64,000 bases of DNA, taken from the NCBI GenBank assembly GCA_023525975.1, contig CM042028.1, forward strand, positions 77,003,501 to 77,067,500. The letters are read 5' to 3'. The stretch is from Smallanthus sonchifolius (lineage: Eukaryota; Streptophyta; Magnoliopsida; Asterales; Asteraceae). A model generated the notes under the pieces. That model was not told where the DNA came from. It made no database searches and saw nothing but the letters and a program-made list of their open reading frames with translations. The position numbers and the translations under genes were made by a program. This document shows, piece after piece, positions 11,431 to 21,494 of the stretch; the first letter of the stretch is position 1; every line of letters begins with the position of its first letter.

Positions 11431-12980
11431 AGACAAATTATTGGTAGTATCTAGGGAGGGAGTTGGTAAATCATCCTATCCACGAGAATAGAGAGGCTGT
11501 TTTTAATGAGACCCCAGCTTCAAAAACCCACTTTGCACGTGAAAAAATATATTAGAACCACAGCTAAACATTAAACCAACAACATCTTAGTAAAACATAA
11601 TCCGTAAGCGACAGTAGATTGTGAAAACATGTAAGTGGTGAAAATTGATGATAGTACAAATGGCACCATAGATACACGTAGTCAAGAAGGTAACATCACA
11701 AGTCTAGGAAGTACTAAATCCCTAAGTTAATGGTAAAACATCCCCTAAAAGTTCATAACCTTAATCATACGCCTCCACGAAGTCCTATCCTCAACCATGA
11801 CCTTAGAGAGGTGCAAGTCTAGCAAATCTTGCATAATCCTTTCATCCCAAGTCAGCTTGGGTCTGCCTTACCCCCCTCCCTTCTACTGTTAGTATCTCCA
11901 CTGATCTGACCGGCTCAGAAATCCGTCTTCTCTTCACATGCACAAACCATCTCAATCTCCCCTCCCTTATCTTAACCGAAATACTAGCCACCCCTAATCG
12001 TCCCAGAAAAATCTCATTTCTTATCCGATCTAACCTTGTGTGACCGCACATCCACCTCAAAATCCTCATCTCTGCTACCTCTAGATTACGCACTCGTGTC
12101 TTCTTCATGGTCTAATAATCTGTTTCGTATTACATAGCTGGTCTAACTGCAACCCTATAAAATTTCCCCTTTAATTTAGTTGGGAACCTCCTGTCACACA
12201 ATACGCATGTGGCTACTTTCCACCGACAACATCATGCCTGGATACGGTGAGTAACGTCACTATCTATCTCCCCGTCATGTGGAACAAACGATCCTAAATA
12301 CTAAAACTTGGTCACATGCGGGACCACTTGATCTTCAATGGCGATCTGGATTCCATCAACTTCCATTTCACCACTGAAGTCACAATAGAGATACCCGGCC
12401 TTAGAGCGATTAATTCTTAAACCTTTGCTCTTTAGAGCCGCTCGCCACTACCTCAAGTCTCCCATTCATACTTTGTTTACTTTCTGCGACTAGCACAATA
12501 CCGTTAGCAAAGAGCATGCACCACGGGATAGCCTCTTGGATGTACTTTGACAACTCTTCTAGGACAGCCTCTTAGTGTGGACCATTGATGGAGGCCTATA
12601 CACACACGAACGCATGTTTCTGTCCTAGCATATATATCCTTAATTATCTGTACATATTTCTCGGGGACATCTCCGCCCTCAAGACTATCCCAAATCTGCT
12701 GATGTAACACACTATCGTACGCCTTTTCCAGGTCAATGAACACCATATGCAGATGTTGCTTCTTCTCTGTATACTTTTCCATCAATCTCTTTAGGATGTT
12801 TATCGCCTCCATAGTGGACCGCCCCGGCATGAATCCAAATTGGTTCACCGTAACCTGAGTTCCTGTCTAATTCTAAACTCAATAACATTCTCCCATAACT
12901 TCATAGTATGACTTAGTAGCTTAATTCCCCTATAGTTCTCACATCATTGGGCGTTTCCTTTGTTCTTATAAAGCAGGATT
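11430..12980 (-). pseudogene. Non-LTR retrotransposon (LINE, RTE-like) remnant
   Basis: On the minus strand, coding homology starts at the upper end with CENYRGIKLLSHTMKLWENVIE (near 12,930), runs through reverse-transcriptase motifs NQFGFMPGRSTMEAI and FIDLEKAYDSV (near 12,730-12,850), and ends in the C-terminal block EMRILRWMCGHTRLDRIRNE ... RLRWFVHVKRR (11,842-12,108). Stops and frameshifts are frequent, and the catalytic box region is degraded. The tail down to about 11,430 is probably the 3' non-coding part. The 5' half is absent: the sequence stops at the LTR of gypsy element 2, which seems to have inserted here. Confidence 0.85.
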
Positions 12981-12982
12981 AA

Positions 12983-14217
12983 TATAACGCCCTGAAATCC
13001 TGACATTTGCAATTATTCATTTTTGGAGATTTAAAGTTATGTTATATAGATCGAGAGACCAAAGTTGTCAATGCGCGAAAGACGAGATGGAGGCCCTAAA
13101 CCTAGCCGCCACCCCTCCCTCTCCCTCACCTCTCATGCATTTCCACATTTTCAATAGTTTCAAACAAAAGTTTTGGGCAAAACTTCTTAGTTTCAGGAGA
13201 AAGTTAATACTTTCGTCGAGGCGAATGTTTAGAAGAAAGTTAATACTTTCGTCGAGGCGAATGTTTAAAAGAAAGGTTATTCATTTTGACTTAGTTCACA
13301 TGTGAAAATTCATGCAGATCGTAAGCATTTCCGCATAGCCAAAGTCGTCTACCTGGTATAGTTAAAGATCCTCAGGTGAGTTCTAATTACCCTTTTTACT
13401 ATGTTTTAGGCTGATGCGCACACTCACAGATAAAATATTCTTTTATGAATAAGATAAAGGATTCCTTTATGAATAAACAGATAAAGTATAAAGCTAAAGA
13501 AAAGTGATAAACAAAGAAGTTAAAGAAAGATAGTTCTGTTACGTGCTATTGATTGATAAAGTGTGGTTACTTGATTCTTTATTTCAATGTGCTAACGTGA
13601 TAGTTAAATGATTGATTGTGTATAGTTAAAGTATGGCATAGTCATAGAAAGTTAAAGAAGTCTTGTTACAAACAAAAGGAGCTTTTCAAGCCAGTTAAAT
13701 GAGTCTTGGATTTAACCCTAAGCCAAAGGATTCTTGCATGAGTACAAGCAATAGGAGTCTTACACGAGTGCAAGCACGTTAAAGGAGTCTCTTTACGAGT
13801 ACGAGCACATAGATGAAAGACTTTCACGAGTGCACGTTTGTTCATTAAAGATAAAGATAACGATAAAGATAAAGATAAATATAAAGTTTTGTTTAGAGTT
13901 AAAGAAAACGTTTCTTTTTTATATAGTTTAAAGTTATGTTTATTGATAGAACTCACTCAACGTAGCTAACTTTTAGTGTGTGCATCAAATTGATTTGGGA
14001 AGCATAGGATGCTCGTGATTCGGTGGGTTGCTTAGCGAGAAGACTGATATCGTAGTTATTTTTTTCAAGACAACTTATGTTTCTATTCGTGGGATGTAAA
14101 TACTTGTGGTCTGTTTAAACAAAGTTTCTACTGTGATTGAATGAAAATTTTAGTTTAAGAACTATTTTGCCGATGTGTAAATCTAACGTTTGAGACCCCC
14201 GTGTTTGGGGCGTTTCA
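12983..14217 (+). repeat. 5' LTR of gypsy element 2
   Basis: Starts TATAACGCCC (a decayed TGTAACGCCC) and ends GGGGCGTTTCA, immediately before the primer-binding site. The middle (about 13,845-13,885) has a run of GATAAA repeats. It is unrelated in sequence to the LTRs at 2,917 and 8,174 except for the start and end style. Confidence 0.8.
13196..13280 (+). repeat. Tandem duplication, about 37-bp unit x2
   Basis: The unit AAAGTTAATACTTTCGTCGA followed by GGCGAATGTTTA occurs twice back to back inside the LTR, nearly identical, so this duplication is younger than most differences in the element. Confidence 0.85.
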
Positions 14218-14220
14218 AGT

Positions 14221-14233
14221 TGGTATTAGAGCT
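14221..14233 (+). other. Primer-binding site of gypsy element 2
   Basis: TGGTATTAGAGCT, one change from the plant initiator-methionine tRNA complement TGGTATCAGAGC, two to three bases after the LTR end. It marks where first-strand synthesis starts in an intact element. Confidence 0.88.
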
Positions 14234-14539
14234 ATAGTTTGAGAGATTCGGACATTTCCTAATGTTTAGACTTAAACTTAGAATGGGACCCAGTCAAGGA
14301 TTTCAATTTGAGTAGCCCAATGCCACGAGTTATAGTTAAGTAGAATCTTAAGCCTTAGACATAGGATAGAGGCCTAATGTGGATGTTACCATTTGAGAGG
14401 AAATGTTTAGAGCTCGAAAAGTAAAGTAAATCAATAATAAGAACAGTCCATTTTCATTAACAACTTACATTACCTGTAGTGTTCTCGATTTTCCTAGCAT
14501 AATAATGCCGATGTTCCTTACCATTTGTATGAATCTTTT

Positions 14540-15483
14540 ATGGCTGGAAAGAGAGGTGGTAGTCGTGGTGGAGGTCGTGGTGGTAGCCGAGGCATACCGC
14601 CAGTTCAGCAGAAGCAAACCGAGGCAGTTAAGGATTCTCTTCACGAGACTGAAACCAAGATGAATGAAAATGTTGGGTCAGATCATAGTGTGACTTGTGC
14701 TTAGTTGGGACCTGATGAGCGGTTGACTTTGGAGCCCAAAGTTAGGGCATCCGTAGCAGAGGAAGTGGCACTAGTGTTGGAAGCCACTCTACCTGCAACC
14801 CTGACTGAAGCTCTAAATGAGGCTAGAAAGGAGCGGGATAAGGCTGTTAAGGGAAAGGATAACTCTAATGGAAACCCGACTAATGGAGGAAGAGTGAATG
14901 TAGAGTCTGACAGTGATGAGTCTGACACTGAAGTTGCTCGTGGTTGTTCTTATAAGTCCTTGAGGGGCTGTGATTCACCGCAACTGGATTGGCAAGAAGG
15001 ATGCAATTTCCACATTTAAGTGGATAACAAGGATGAACAAGGTGAACAACATCAGCGAGTGCCGCGAGGATCAAGCGGTGAAGTTTGTTGCTCGTTCATT
15101 TGGAATGGAGGCTCGCAGCTGGTGGGAGACCATTAAGAAAGATAAGTCACAAGGGGCTATAAGGAGAAAGAGGTGGGATGATCTGAAAGATTGGCAATCA
15201 AGAAATCGAGATTGACAAGACTGAATCAAAATTTTTGGGTTTTAAGGTTGGCAACATGATTCATCACCAGTATACATCGAGGTTTAATTTGATGGCTCAG
15301 TTGGTACCTCACTTGGTCAGTATTGGGTAGAGCCGGATCAAATATTACATCCAAGGAATACGACAGAAAGTCTGCACTCATGTGAAGGCTAACACTCCAA
15401 AGAATTTTGAGTCGGTGGTCGAACTGAGCGGAACTGTTTATGATGATGTGGCCACCGAGGAGTCAGTTCAAGCTGAACCCTAG
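14540..15483 (+). pseudogene. Gag of gypsy element 2, broken
   Basis: Starts with MAGKRGGSRGGGRGGSRG and then has an acidic linker. A stop (TAG, about 14,702) interrupts it. A frameshift near 14,970 leads into the capsid-like part DAISTFKWITRMNKV ... MEARSWWETIKKDK, and a further frame change near 15,180-15,195 gives YTSRFNLMAQLVPHLV and HVKANTPKNFESVVELSGTVYDD. These match the retrotransposon gag domain of plant gypsy elements. No zinc knuckle remains: the sequence ends before it. Confidence 0.85.
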
Positions 15484-15485
15484 AG

Positions 15486-16085
15486 GTCGTTCCAAGCTAC
15501 ATGTCTTTTTTCCTTTTGTGTAGGAATGCATGGTTCTTTTGATTCTTGTTAAAATTATTGTTATTAATTATACATGTCCCTAATAATATAAACTGTATTT
15601 GATTAAAAAAATTTGAATAAAGTGGTTTATCCAATTATAAAATGCAAATATTTAGTCAAACAACAAAATAACCAATCAAAAAAAGAAAAAAAGAAAATCG
15701 TAGATATGAATTGAAGAAAACTGTATTTGCATGAATTCACACGTACACTATAATATTCTACGATGTAATTAACCATTTAACTACTTTGTGTCACAAGATA
15801 GAATACGTGTCTGATCAATCGTTGAATTATCGCATTCAAGCCACTATAGTAGAACTAGATTGATCAAACTGCTTTTATGAATGGATGGATAGTCAACCAC
15901 TCAACCAATATGATCATTGTTCGCTTTGAATCAAATTCCAAGGCATAATTATTGCCTCAAAAACAATTTTATAAAACCTAAAAATAAAAATAAACCTTCT
16001 TATGTTTAGTATTCACCCCAAGCATGCTCCTGTTAAGTTTTATATAAATCAATTGTTTAGCTATTTACATGCAAAATATTACTTA
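15486..16085. other. Intergenic, nothing recognised
   Basis: AT-rich spacer with no open frame or repeat that I can name. Confidence 0.6.
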
Positions 16086-16235
16086 GAGCACCTCCAACGC
16101 TCTCATCCGTAGGAAGCGAACGGAAGACGTGGCAAGGGGGCTGCCGGCGTCCGGTTTTTTAAGATCTGGAAATCCGGATGCATGCAAACGCAAGAATGTG
16201 GGCCACTCACAAAAACAAAAAGTTTTTTTATTGTT

Positions 16236-16788
16236 ATTTTAAAGGATTATTGGATTTTAATAATCTCATATTTTATCAATTGGCCAATAATAATACCAAC
16301 TGATAATATTATTACCACCAATACCTACTTTCAAACTATTTTCTTACATTGGACCCCCCTTAAAAAAACTTAACGACGTTAGATTTTATATGACGTGGAC
16401 ATCTGCAAACCGCCGGAAAGTCGAGCCAAGCTAGCAGTGGTCTCGTGGTGGGTTTTGAAATTGGCTCTGGTGATGTTTAACTGGTCTCGTTTATCCGGCA
16501 AGTCCAAACAGAGACAACAGTGATGTTTAACGAGACCAGTTAAACACCACCAGAGCCAATTTCAAAACCCACCACGAGACCACTGTTAGCTTGGCTCGAC
16601 TTTCCGGCGGTTTGCAGATGTCCACGTCATATAAAATCTAACGTCGTTAAGTTTTTTTAACGGGGGGTCCAATGTAAGAAAATAGTTTGAAAGTAGGGAC
16701 TAGTGGTAAGAATATTTTCAATTGGGATTATTATTGGCCAATTGGTAAAACATGAGATTATTAAAATCCAATAATCCTATTTTAAAAT
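16236..16788. repeat. Long inverted repeat (hairpin), arms about 260 bp, loop about 32 nt
   Basis: The left arm (about 16,236-16,493) and right arm (about 16,526-16,788) are near-perfect reverse complements, for example GGATTATTGGATTTTAATAA, GTCGAGCCAAGCTAGCAGTG and GGTTTTGAAATTGGCTCTGG with their mirror images. Small differences increase towards the outside. A read-through transcript would fold into a very long double-stranded RNA. It is probably a foldback transposon nested in the surrounding element. Confidence 0.9.
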
Positions 16789-17053
16789 GTTTGATTTAAT
16801 AATTTCTTTTAAATTTAATGTTTTCTTAATTATTTCCTTTTAGATTAATTATTTCAAATTAATTTCATTTAGATTAAATTTTAGTATATATAATTTTATA
16901 AAAATTGTTTTTTAATGTACTTTTAGATATATTAAAATTTCTAACGGTTACTTTTCTAACAGTTATTTTTAACGGCTATATTCTATTGGATATAAATTCA
17001 TAACGTATTCCAACCCTTATTTTCACACTCAAAAATTTATATTTTTAGCAAAT

Positions 17054-17542
17054 ATGGGTGGAGGGTATCCATTTCCAGCAAACTCTTCGCTTCCGCTACA
17101 ACCTGCAAACCCTTCTCGTCCAGCTGATGAACCTTTGAACTGAACGGATGAAGAGTGGAATTGGACATTTGATCAGGTCTTTGGCCAACTATGAATTGGG
17201 TACGAGCACGTCCCTAGTTCAGATGAGGGGTATGTTCCCAGTTCGGATGAGCGGTACGTCCCCAATTCAGAAGAGGGGTACGTCACTGATCCTTGAGAGG
17301 AATACGTACCCAATTCAGATGAGGGGTATGTCCCCAACTCAGACGAGGGGTATCTCCCCAACTCAGACGCGGGGTATGTCTCCAACTCAGAGGAGGGGTA
17401 CGTCACTGACCCCGGAGAGGAATACGTTCCTAAGTCTGAAGACGAGTACACAGATGACGAGCGTCCCATGTACCATGATCCATGGAAAGACGAGCACTCG
17501 TGGAATTCGGATAACTCGTTTGATTCAATCAAGCATCTTTAA
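17054..17542 (+). pseudogene. Repeat protein pseudogene, octapeptide (GYVPNSDE)n
   Basis: The frame from ATG at 17,054 starts MGGGYPFPANSSLPLQPANP and then has about ten copies of an eight-residue unit near GYVPNSDE (24 bp), with two units replaced by TDPGEEYV-like variants. It ends KDEHSWNSDNSFDSIKHL before TAA. Three in-frame stops (after EPLN, after VFGQL and within TDP-stop-EEY) interrupt it. Acidic, low complexity, no known domain. It could be the N-terminal part of a Harbinger accessory (Myb-like) protein, but no Myb domain is present. The antisense strand is also open because of the repeat; that is a shadow. Confidence 0.5.
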
Positions 17543-17989
17543 TTTTTAGTTTATGTAATTTTTAATTTTTAGGTTATGAAATTTTTTATTTTTATGTTAT
17601 GAAATTTTTATTTTTTATGAAATTTTTTTATTTTCGTTTATTTTTATTTATTTTGGAATATTATATTAATTAAAATAATACGAAATATTAAAAATAAGAT
17701 TATAATAAATAAGTTTATTGGTATATAAATATAAATGTAAAAGTAGGTGATGAAGTGGAAATATAGGGGTGTTTGAAAGTGGATGAATGATTGGAGTAAA
17801 AAAGTGGGTTTTCAAAGAATGAGTGAAAATCTGATGTGACAGTTGATGTGGAGCGTTTAATTTGGTGGATGGCATCCATCATTGCGGAAGCTCTTGTAAC
17901 ATGACACAACAGAAAGAAAAAAATGTAACAAACAATTATTTTATTGAATTTCATATACATATAAAACAAAACTCACCTTAATTAATTAA

Positions 17990-18373
17990 TCATATTAACT
18001 TTTTATTTATTGTGTATGCATCCGGCTTATCATCCAAAGAAATAGATGAGTGTTTTATAAACTCCAAACAATCTGCAATGGCTTCAGAGTAAAAGGAATT
18101 TGTTCTCGTGAATGACTTTAGCCTACAACCATCAAATCGAGGAGCTTTCGTCTTAGATAACAAGTCTCTGCGGCTACTGCCATCGCTTGATTTGCTGCAA
18201 GTCATTGTCGTCCTCTTCCCGTACAAACGTGACCTCCAAGAACTCATAATTGTCTTGAAGAAGTTGAATAGCTTTGCACGTAATCGTTGGACGCAAAATC
18301 TTTTGGAGTTTAGCCGGAATCCTTTGGTTGCATGACATCTCCGGCGAACCCTGGTGTAACTCATGCGTCCCAT
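17990..18373 (-). CDS. Uncharacterised small basic plant protein
   Basis: A 127-residue intronless frame: MGRMSYTRVRRRCHATKGFR at the N-terminus, a basic segment (RFCVQRLRAKLFNFFKTI) and the C-terminal motif TRTNSFYSEAIADCLEFIKHSSIS. I recognise this layout (a basic N-terminal stretch, then a conserved NSFYSEAIADCLEFIK box) from a plant-specific family of unknown function, which is why I call it a real host gene; no function should be assigned. The frame extends ten codons upstream to an ATG at 18,403. A TATA box at 18,427-18,436 would put the transcription start near 18,400, so the ATG at 18,373 is the better start. No damage is visible. Its neighbours are transposons. Confidence 0.72.
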   Translation of the reverse strand: MGRMSYTRVRRRCHATKGFRLNSKRFCVQRLRAKLFNFFKTIMSSWRSRLYGKRTTMTCSKSSDGSSRRDLLSKTKAPRFDGCRLKSFTRTNSFYSEAIADCLEFIKHSSISLDDKPDAYTINKKLI

Positions 18374-18426
18374 TTGATTATTCTCAAAATAGAGGTAGAA
18401 CAAATAGTCGTATATAGTTTGTGAAT

Positions 18427-18436
18427 GTTTATATAG
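18427..18436 (-). promoter_or_regulatory. TATA box for the 17,990-18,373 gene
   Basis: CTATATAAAC on the minus strand, about 55-60 bp before the preferred ATG. This is a normal plant distance for a TATA box with a short leader. Confidence 0.55.
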
Positions 18437-19399
18437 TCATATAAAGATTAGACTAAGAATAGTACATGTTGACATTTTGAAGGAGTTTGGTGTGTGTGTG
18501 TGAGATAGGAGAAATATCATTAATATGGGTTGCGCGTATTTTCTTGTTCTATTAATGCAACAATTGGACTTGGCAAATTATTTATTCATAGGTAACCATA
18601 ACTTAGGGGGTGTTTGGTGTGATACGGTGTATCAAGTATAGAAAACTCGGCAATTACGACGGCCTTTTCAGTCGCAAATCGGTCGCAAATACTGATTTGC
18701 GACCAATTTGCGACCGGTGGTAAATTTGTGACTGATTTTAGCAACCGCCTTTTCGGTCGCAATTTTTCCGACCATTTTGCGACTGATTTCCGACCTGCTG
18801 TTTTGCGACGGGGTTGCGACCGAACTTTGTTGCCACTGATTTGCGACCGGTACTTTTGCGACTGGATTGCGACCGGGTTGCCACCACAATTTTAAAAAAA
18901 AATCCGTTTTTCTAATAATTTCCAGATTTTTAAAACTAAAATTCATAAATATCAAAATTTTACAAACATACTAGTTACAGTTCGAAAATAAATATCAAAC
19001 TATAACAAACTTTCTTGATAAAGTTCCAAAACTACCATCAAGTTATAACATACTTTCTAGTTAAAAGTTCCAAAATAAACATCAACTTACAACGAACTTT
19101 CTAATCAAAGTTCTAAAATAAACATCAAGTTACAATAAACTTTCTAGTTAAAGTTTCAAAAAACATCAAGTTATCCAAATCTAAGAAATACCACTTTAAC
19201 TCGATGGTCGGATGTTTTGAGAATAAAGTTTTAACGATGCTTCAAAGTTTGTCATTCTAGCGAGCATAGCCTCCCTTCCTTTCACCAAATTCCTTGATGA
19301 CTCCATTTAACCTTTGTCTCTACGAATAATAAACATATACTTAATTCATATTTGAATATAAAAAATCTAATATCTCATTTAGACTTGTCATGACCATAT

Positions 19400-19861
19400 A
19401 TGACACATTAACACCTGTTTAGTCACATTACACCCAAAGTTAACATGATACAAGCCACTACCTCAAATATGACCCATTAGGACCCGTTCTAACCAAATAT
19501 GACCCGTTAAGTCATATTACAACCAAATATAACATGCTACAAGTCATTAACTCAAATATAACCCACTAAGACTCATTCTAACCAAATATGACTCATTAAG
19601 ACACGTTCTCACCATCTTAGGCCTAATCGACCCTAAAGTGTCGTCATTGGCCCTAATTGAACATCTTTGACCATCAATCACCCTAATTGACATTCAATGA
19701 CGATAATCGACCATAAACGATCCTAATTCACCATCAGTTAGCCTAATTGACCCTAAAGTGTCATCATTGTCCCTAATTGAACATAATTGACCCTAATTAA
19801 CCATAAATCACTTCAACTTACCTTCAATGATGATAACCGAGCATAACGACCCTAATTCACC
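19400..19861. repeat. Degenerate short-phrase array inside CACTA element 1
   Basis: Imprecise repeats of about 20-40 bp built from ACCCTAATTGACCATCAATC, GACCCGTTAAGTCATAT and close variants. The same kind of sequence, partly reverse complemented, resumes after the nested LTR (21,530-22,480), showing that the LTR split a once continuous filler region. Confidence 0.6.
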
Positions 19862-21494
19862 TGATGTCGTCCAGATGGTCTACGAAAACTAAACGAAAAC
19901 CTAACCTAGACACTCTAGTAATTCTTTAGAAAACCTCTAAACTAGACAACACTGACAGTCAAGTGTACCTATCGAATGTAGCAGATCCTAATGGTAAACC
20001 GGATATCGAACCCTAGAGACGCTATGAGTAACTAAACTAGACTCTAACTAGAACTAAGATTATTTAGTTGGGGGGATTTCCATCAACTAAGATTAAACTA
20101 ATTAAACTCTCTAACGAAAACTGACTATCAAAGCAGAAAACTTGAAAGATATCACGAATGAGAAAAGCACTACCTAGGTTACAAATCCTACTTGTAAAAC
20201 TCAGGTTTCTCTCGGTTAAGGTAACTATGAAGGAACTGGGGTTCTAAGGATAACAAACCTAGACAACCTAGTGAATCCCTAATCACTCTCAGGGTGTCAC
20301 TAGAAGGAAACTCTAAGGATGTAAAACGCTCACCAGATGTTGGATTACCTTTCAGTCTCTCCAACGACAATAAAGTACCCTACTGACATATCAGCTCTCA
20401 GTTTCACTGTCATAGTACATCAAAGATGCAAGGGGTGTTCTAAAAACAAAACGATATGACACGGACTAACAACGAATACTAATAACCTAGAGGAAACCTC
20501 CTTTCAGAGTGTTTACAACTAGACATCTAACACCGAAGACTAACCGACTACCTCTCACCTTTCAGCTATCGAGATAGAAAGAACACTCAATCTAATGAAA
20601 CGTCAACTAATACCCCTATGGATCACTACGTCTAGCAACACCATAAACAGTCACAAACATAAAGCAAGTAACCTAAACATGCGTCTATAACTGAAAGACA
20701 TTCAACAAGACACATGCAGGATAATAATCAATACTAAATCAGAAGTAAGCATGCAAATACATCATATCAGTTGAACTAAGATCTTTACTATAAAGCCAAT
20801 CCATCAATTGAAACCAAATACCGATAAAAATCCAAACCTTATCAAACAATCATCATAAACCTAGGTAGCCAACAAGTTTTTAGCCAAGAAACATGGTGAA
20901 ACTCATCAAATCAGTAGCAAAATTAAGAAACATAGTATCAATCACAGTAATCAAACACAAAATCATCAATAACCAATACCGAATTATTAGTATCCAATCA
21001 ATACGACGTCTAAAGCTCCAATATTTGGCTTCCAATTGCTTCTCTACTCCAGAAATCGCCCTAAGACTCTACTTAGACGGTTGGTAATAGAACCCCTTCA
21101 AAGAATGGCATTCAAAAACATTAAATATCGATTTTAGGGTTTCCTCCGGATTTTTAGCTTCCTCGCGTACCGCGCCAGAAATAGGCGAAGGCCCTACGCG
21201 TACCGCGAAGGCCAATTTAGTCGGGGCCCAATTCTAGAGTTCCTCGCGTACCGCGAGACATTGACTCTCCCTCTTCGCTTACCGCGAAGGCATGAAACTC
21301 CAACTTTTTCTTTTTTTTCTCCGAGCTTCTTCTCGTGCTCGATTTCTTCATGAATTCACTTCTTATTCCATACGAACACCTGTAAACACAACATAGACTC
21401 AAATACAAACTAAAAACAGATAAAAACGAATACAAAAACTATCTAAAATGCACGAATACAATAGGATAAAAGATATGTGTTTTGCAACAAATCA
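19862..21494. mobile_element. Solo LTR (TGATG...ATCA family), 1.6 kb
   Basis: Begins TGATGTCGTCC, ends CAACAAATCA, and is flanked by the 5-bp duplication TCACC (19,857-19,861 and 21,495-21,499). No internal retrotransposon coding. The phrase GTACCTATCGAATGTAG ... TATCGAACC matches the LTRs at 51,439 and 53,562, so it is a distant relative. It contains repeated near-palindromes built on CCTCGCGTACCGCGAGA (about 21,160-21,290). Nested inside CACTA element 1, hence younger than it. Confidence 0.85.

Larger units (their letters stand above)
12983..15485 (+). mobile_element. Gypsy element 2, truncated (LTR, PBS, gag only)
   Basis: A 5' LTR (12,983-14,217), a tRNA-Met-type primer site and a broken gag end abruptly near 15,485. 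There is no pol and no right LTR, so no target duplication can be checked. The left boundary abuts LINE coding sequence directly, indicating insertion into the LINE followed by loss of the right part. Confidence 0.82.
16086..17893. mobile_element. Probable PIF/Harbinger-type DNA transposon, decayed
   Basis: The left end GAGCACCTCCAACG and the right end read in reverse (GAGCTTCCGCAATGATGG) follow the GAGCATC-CCAATGG style common in plant PIF/Harbinger elements. The flanks TTA (left) and TTG (right) are close to the 3-bp TTA duplication of that group but not identical. The interior holds a long foldback (16,236-16,788) and a repeat-rich pseudogene (17,054-17,542). No DDE transposase frame was found, so the class is inferred from the ends alone. 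Confidence 0.45.

Noticed and set aside
13666..13956. 96-residue minus-strand frame with a serine-leucine run
   Set aside because: It arises from the GATAAA repeat in the LTR of gypsy element 2; no real protein character.
17173..17532. 119-residue minus-strand frame rich in YPSSELGT repeats
   Set aside because: It is the antisense shadow of the 24-bp coding repeat at 17,054-17,542; the unit length is a multiple of three, so both strands stay open.
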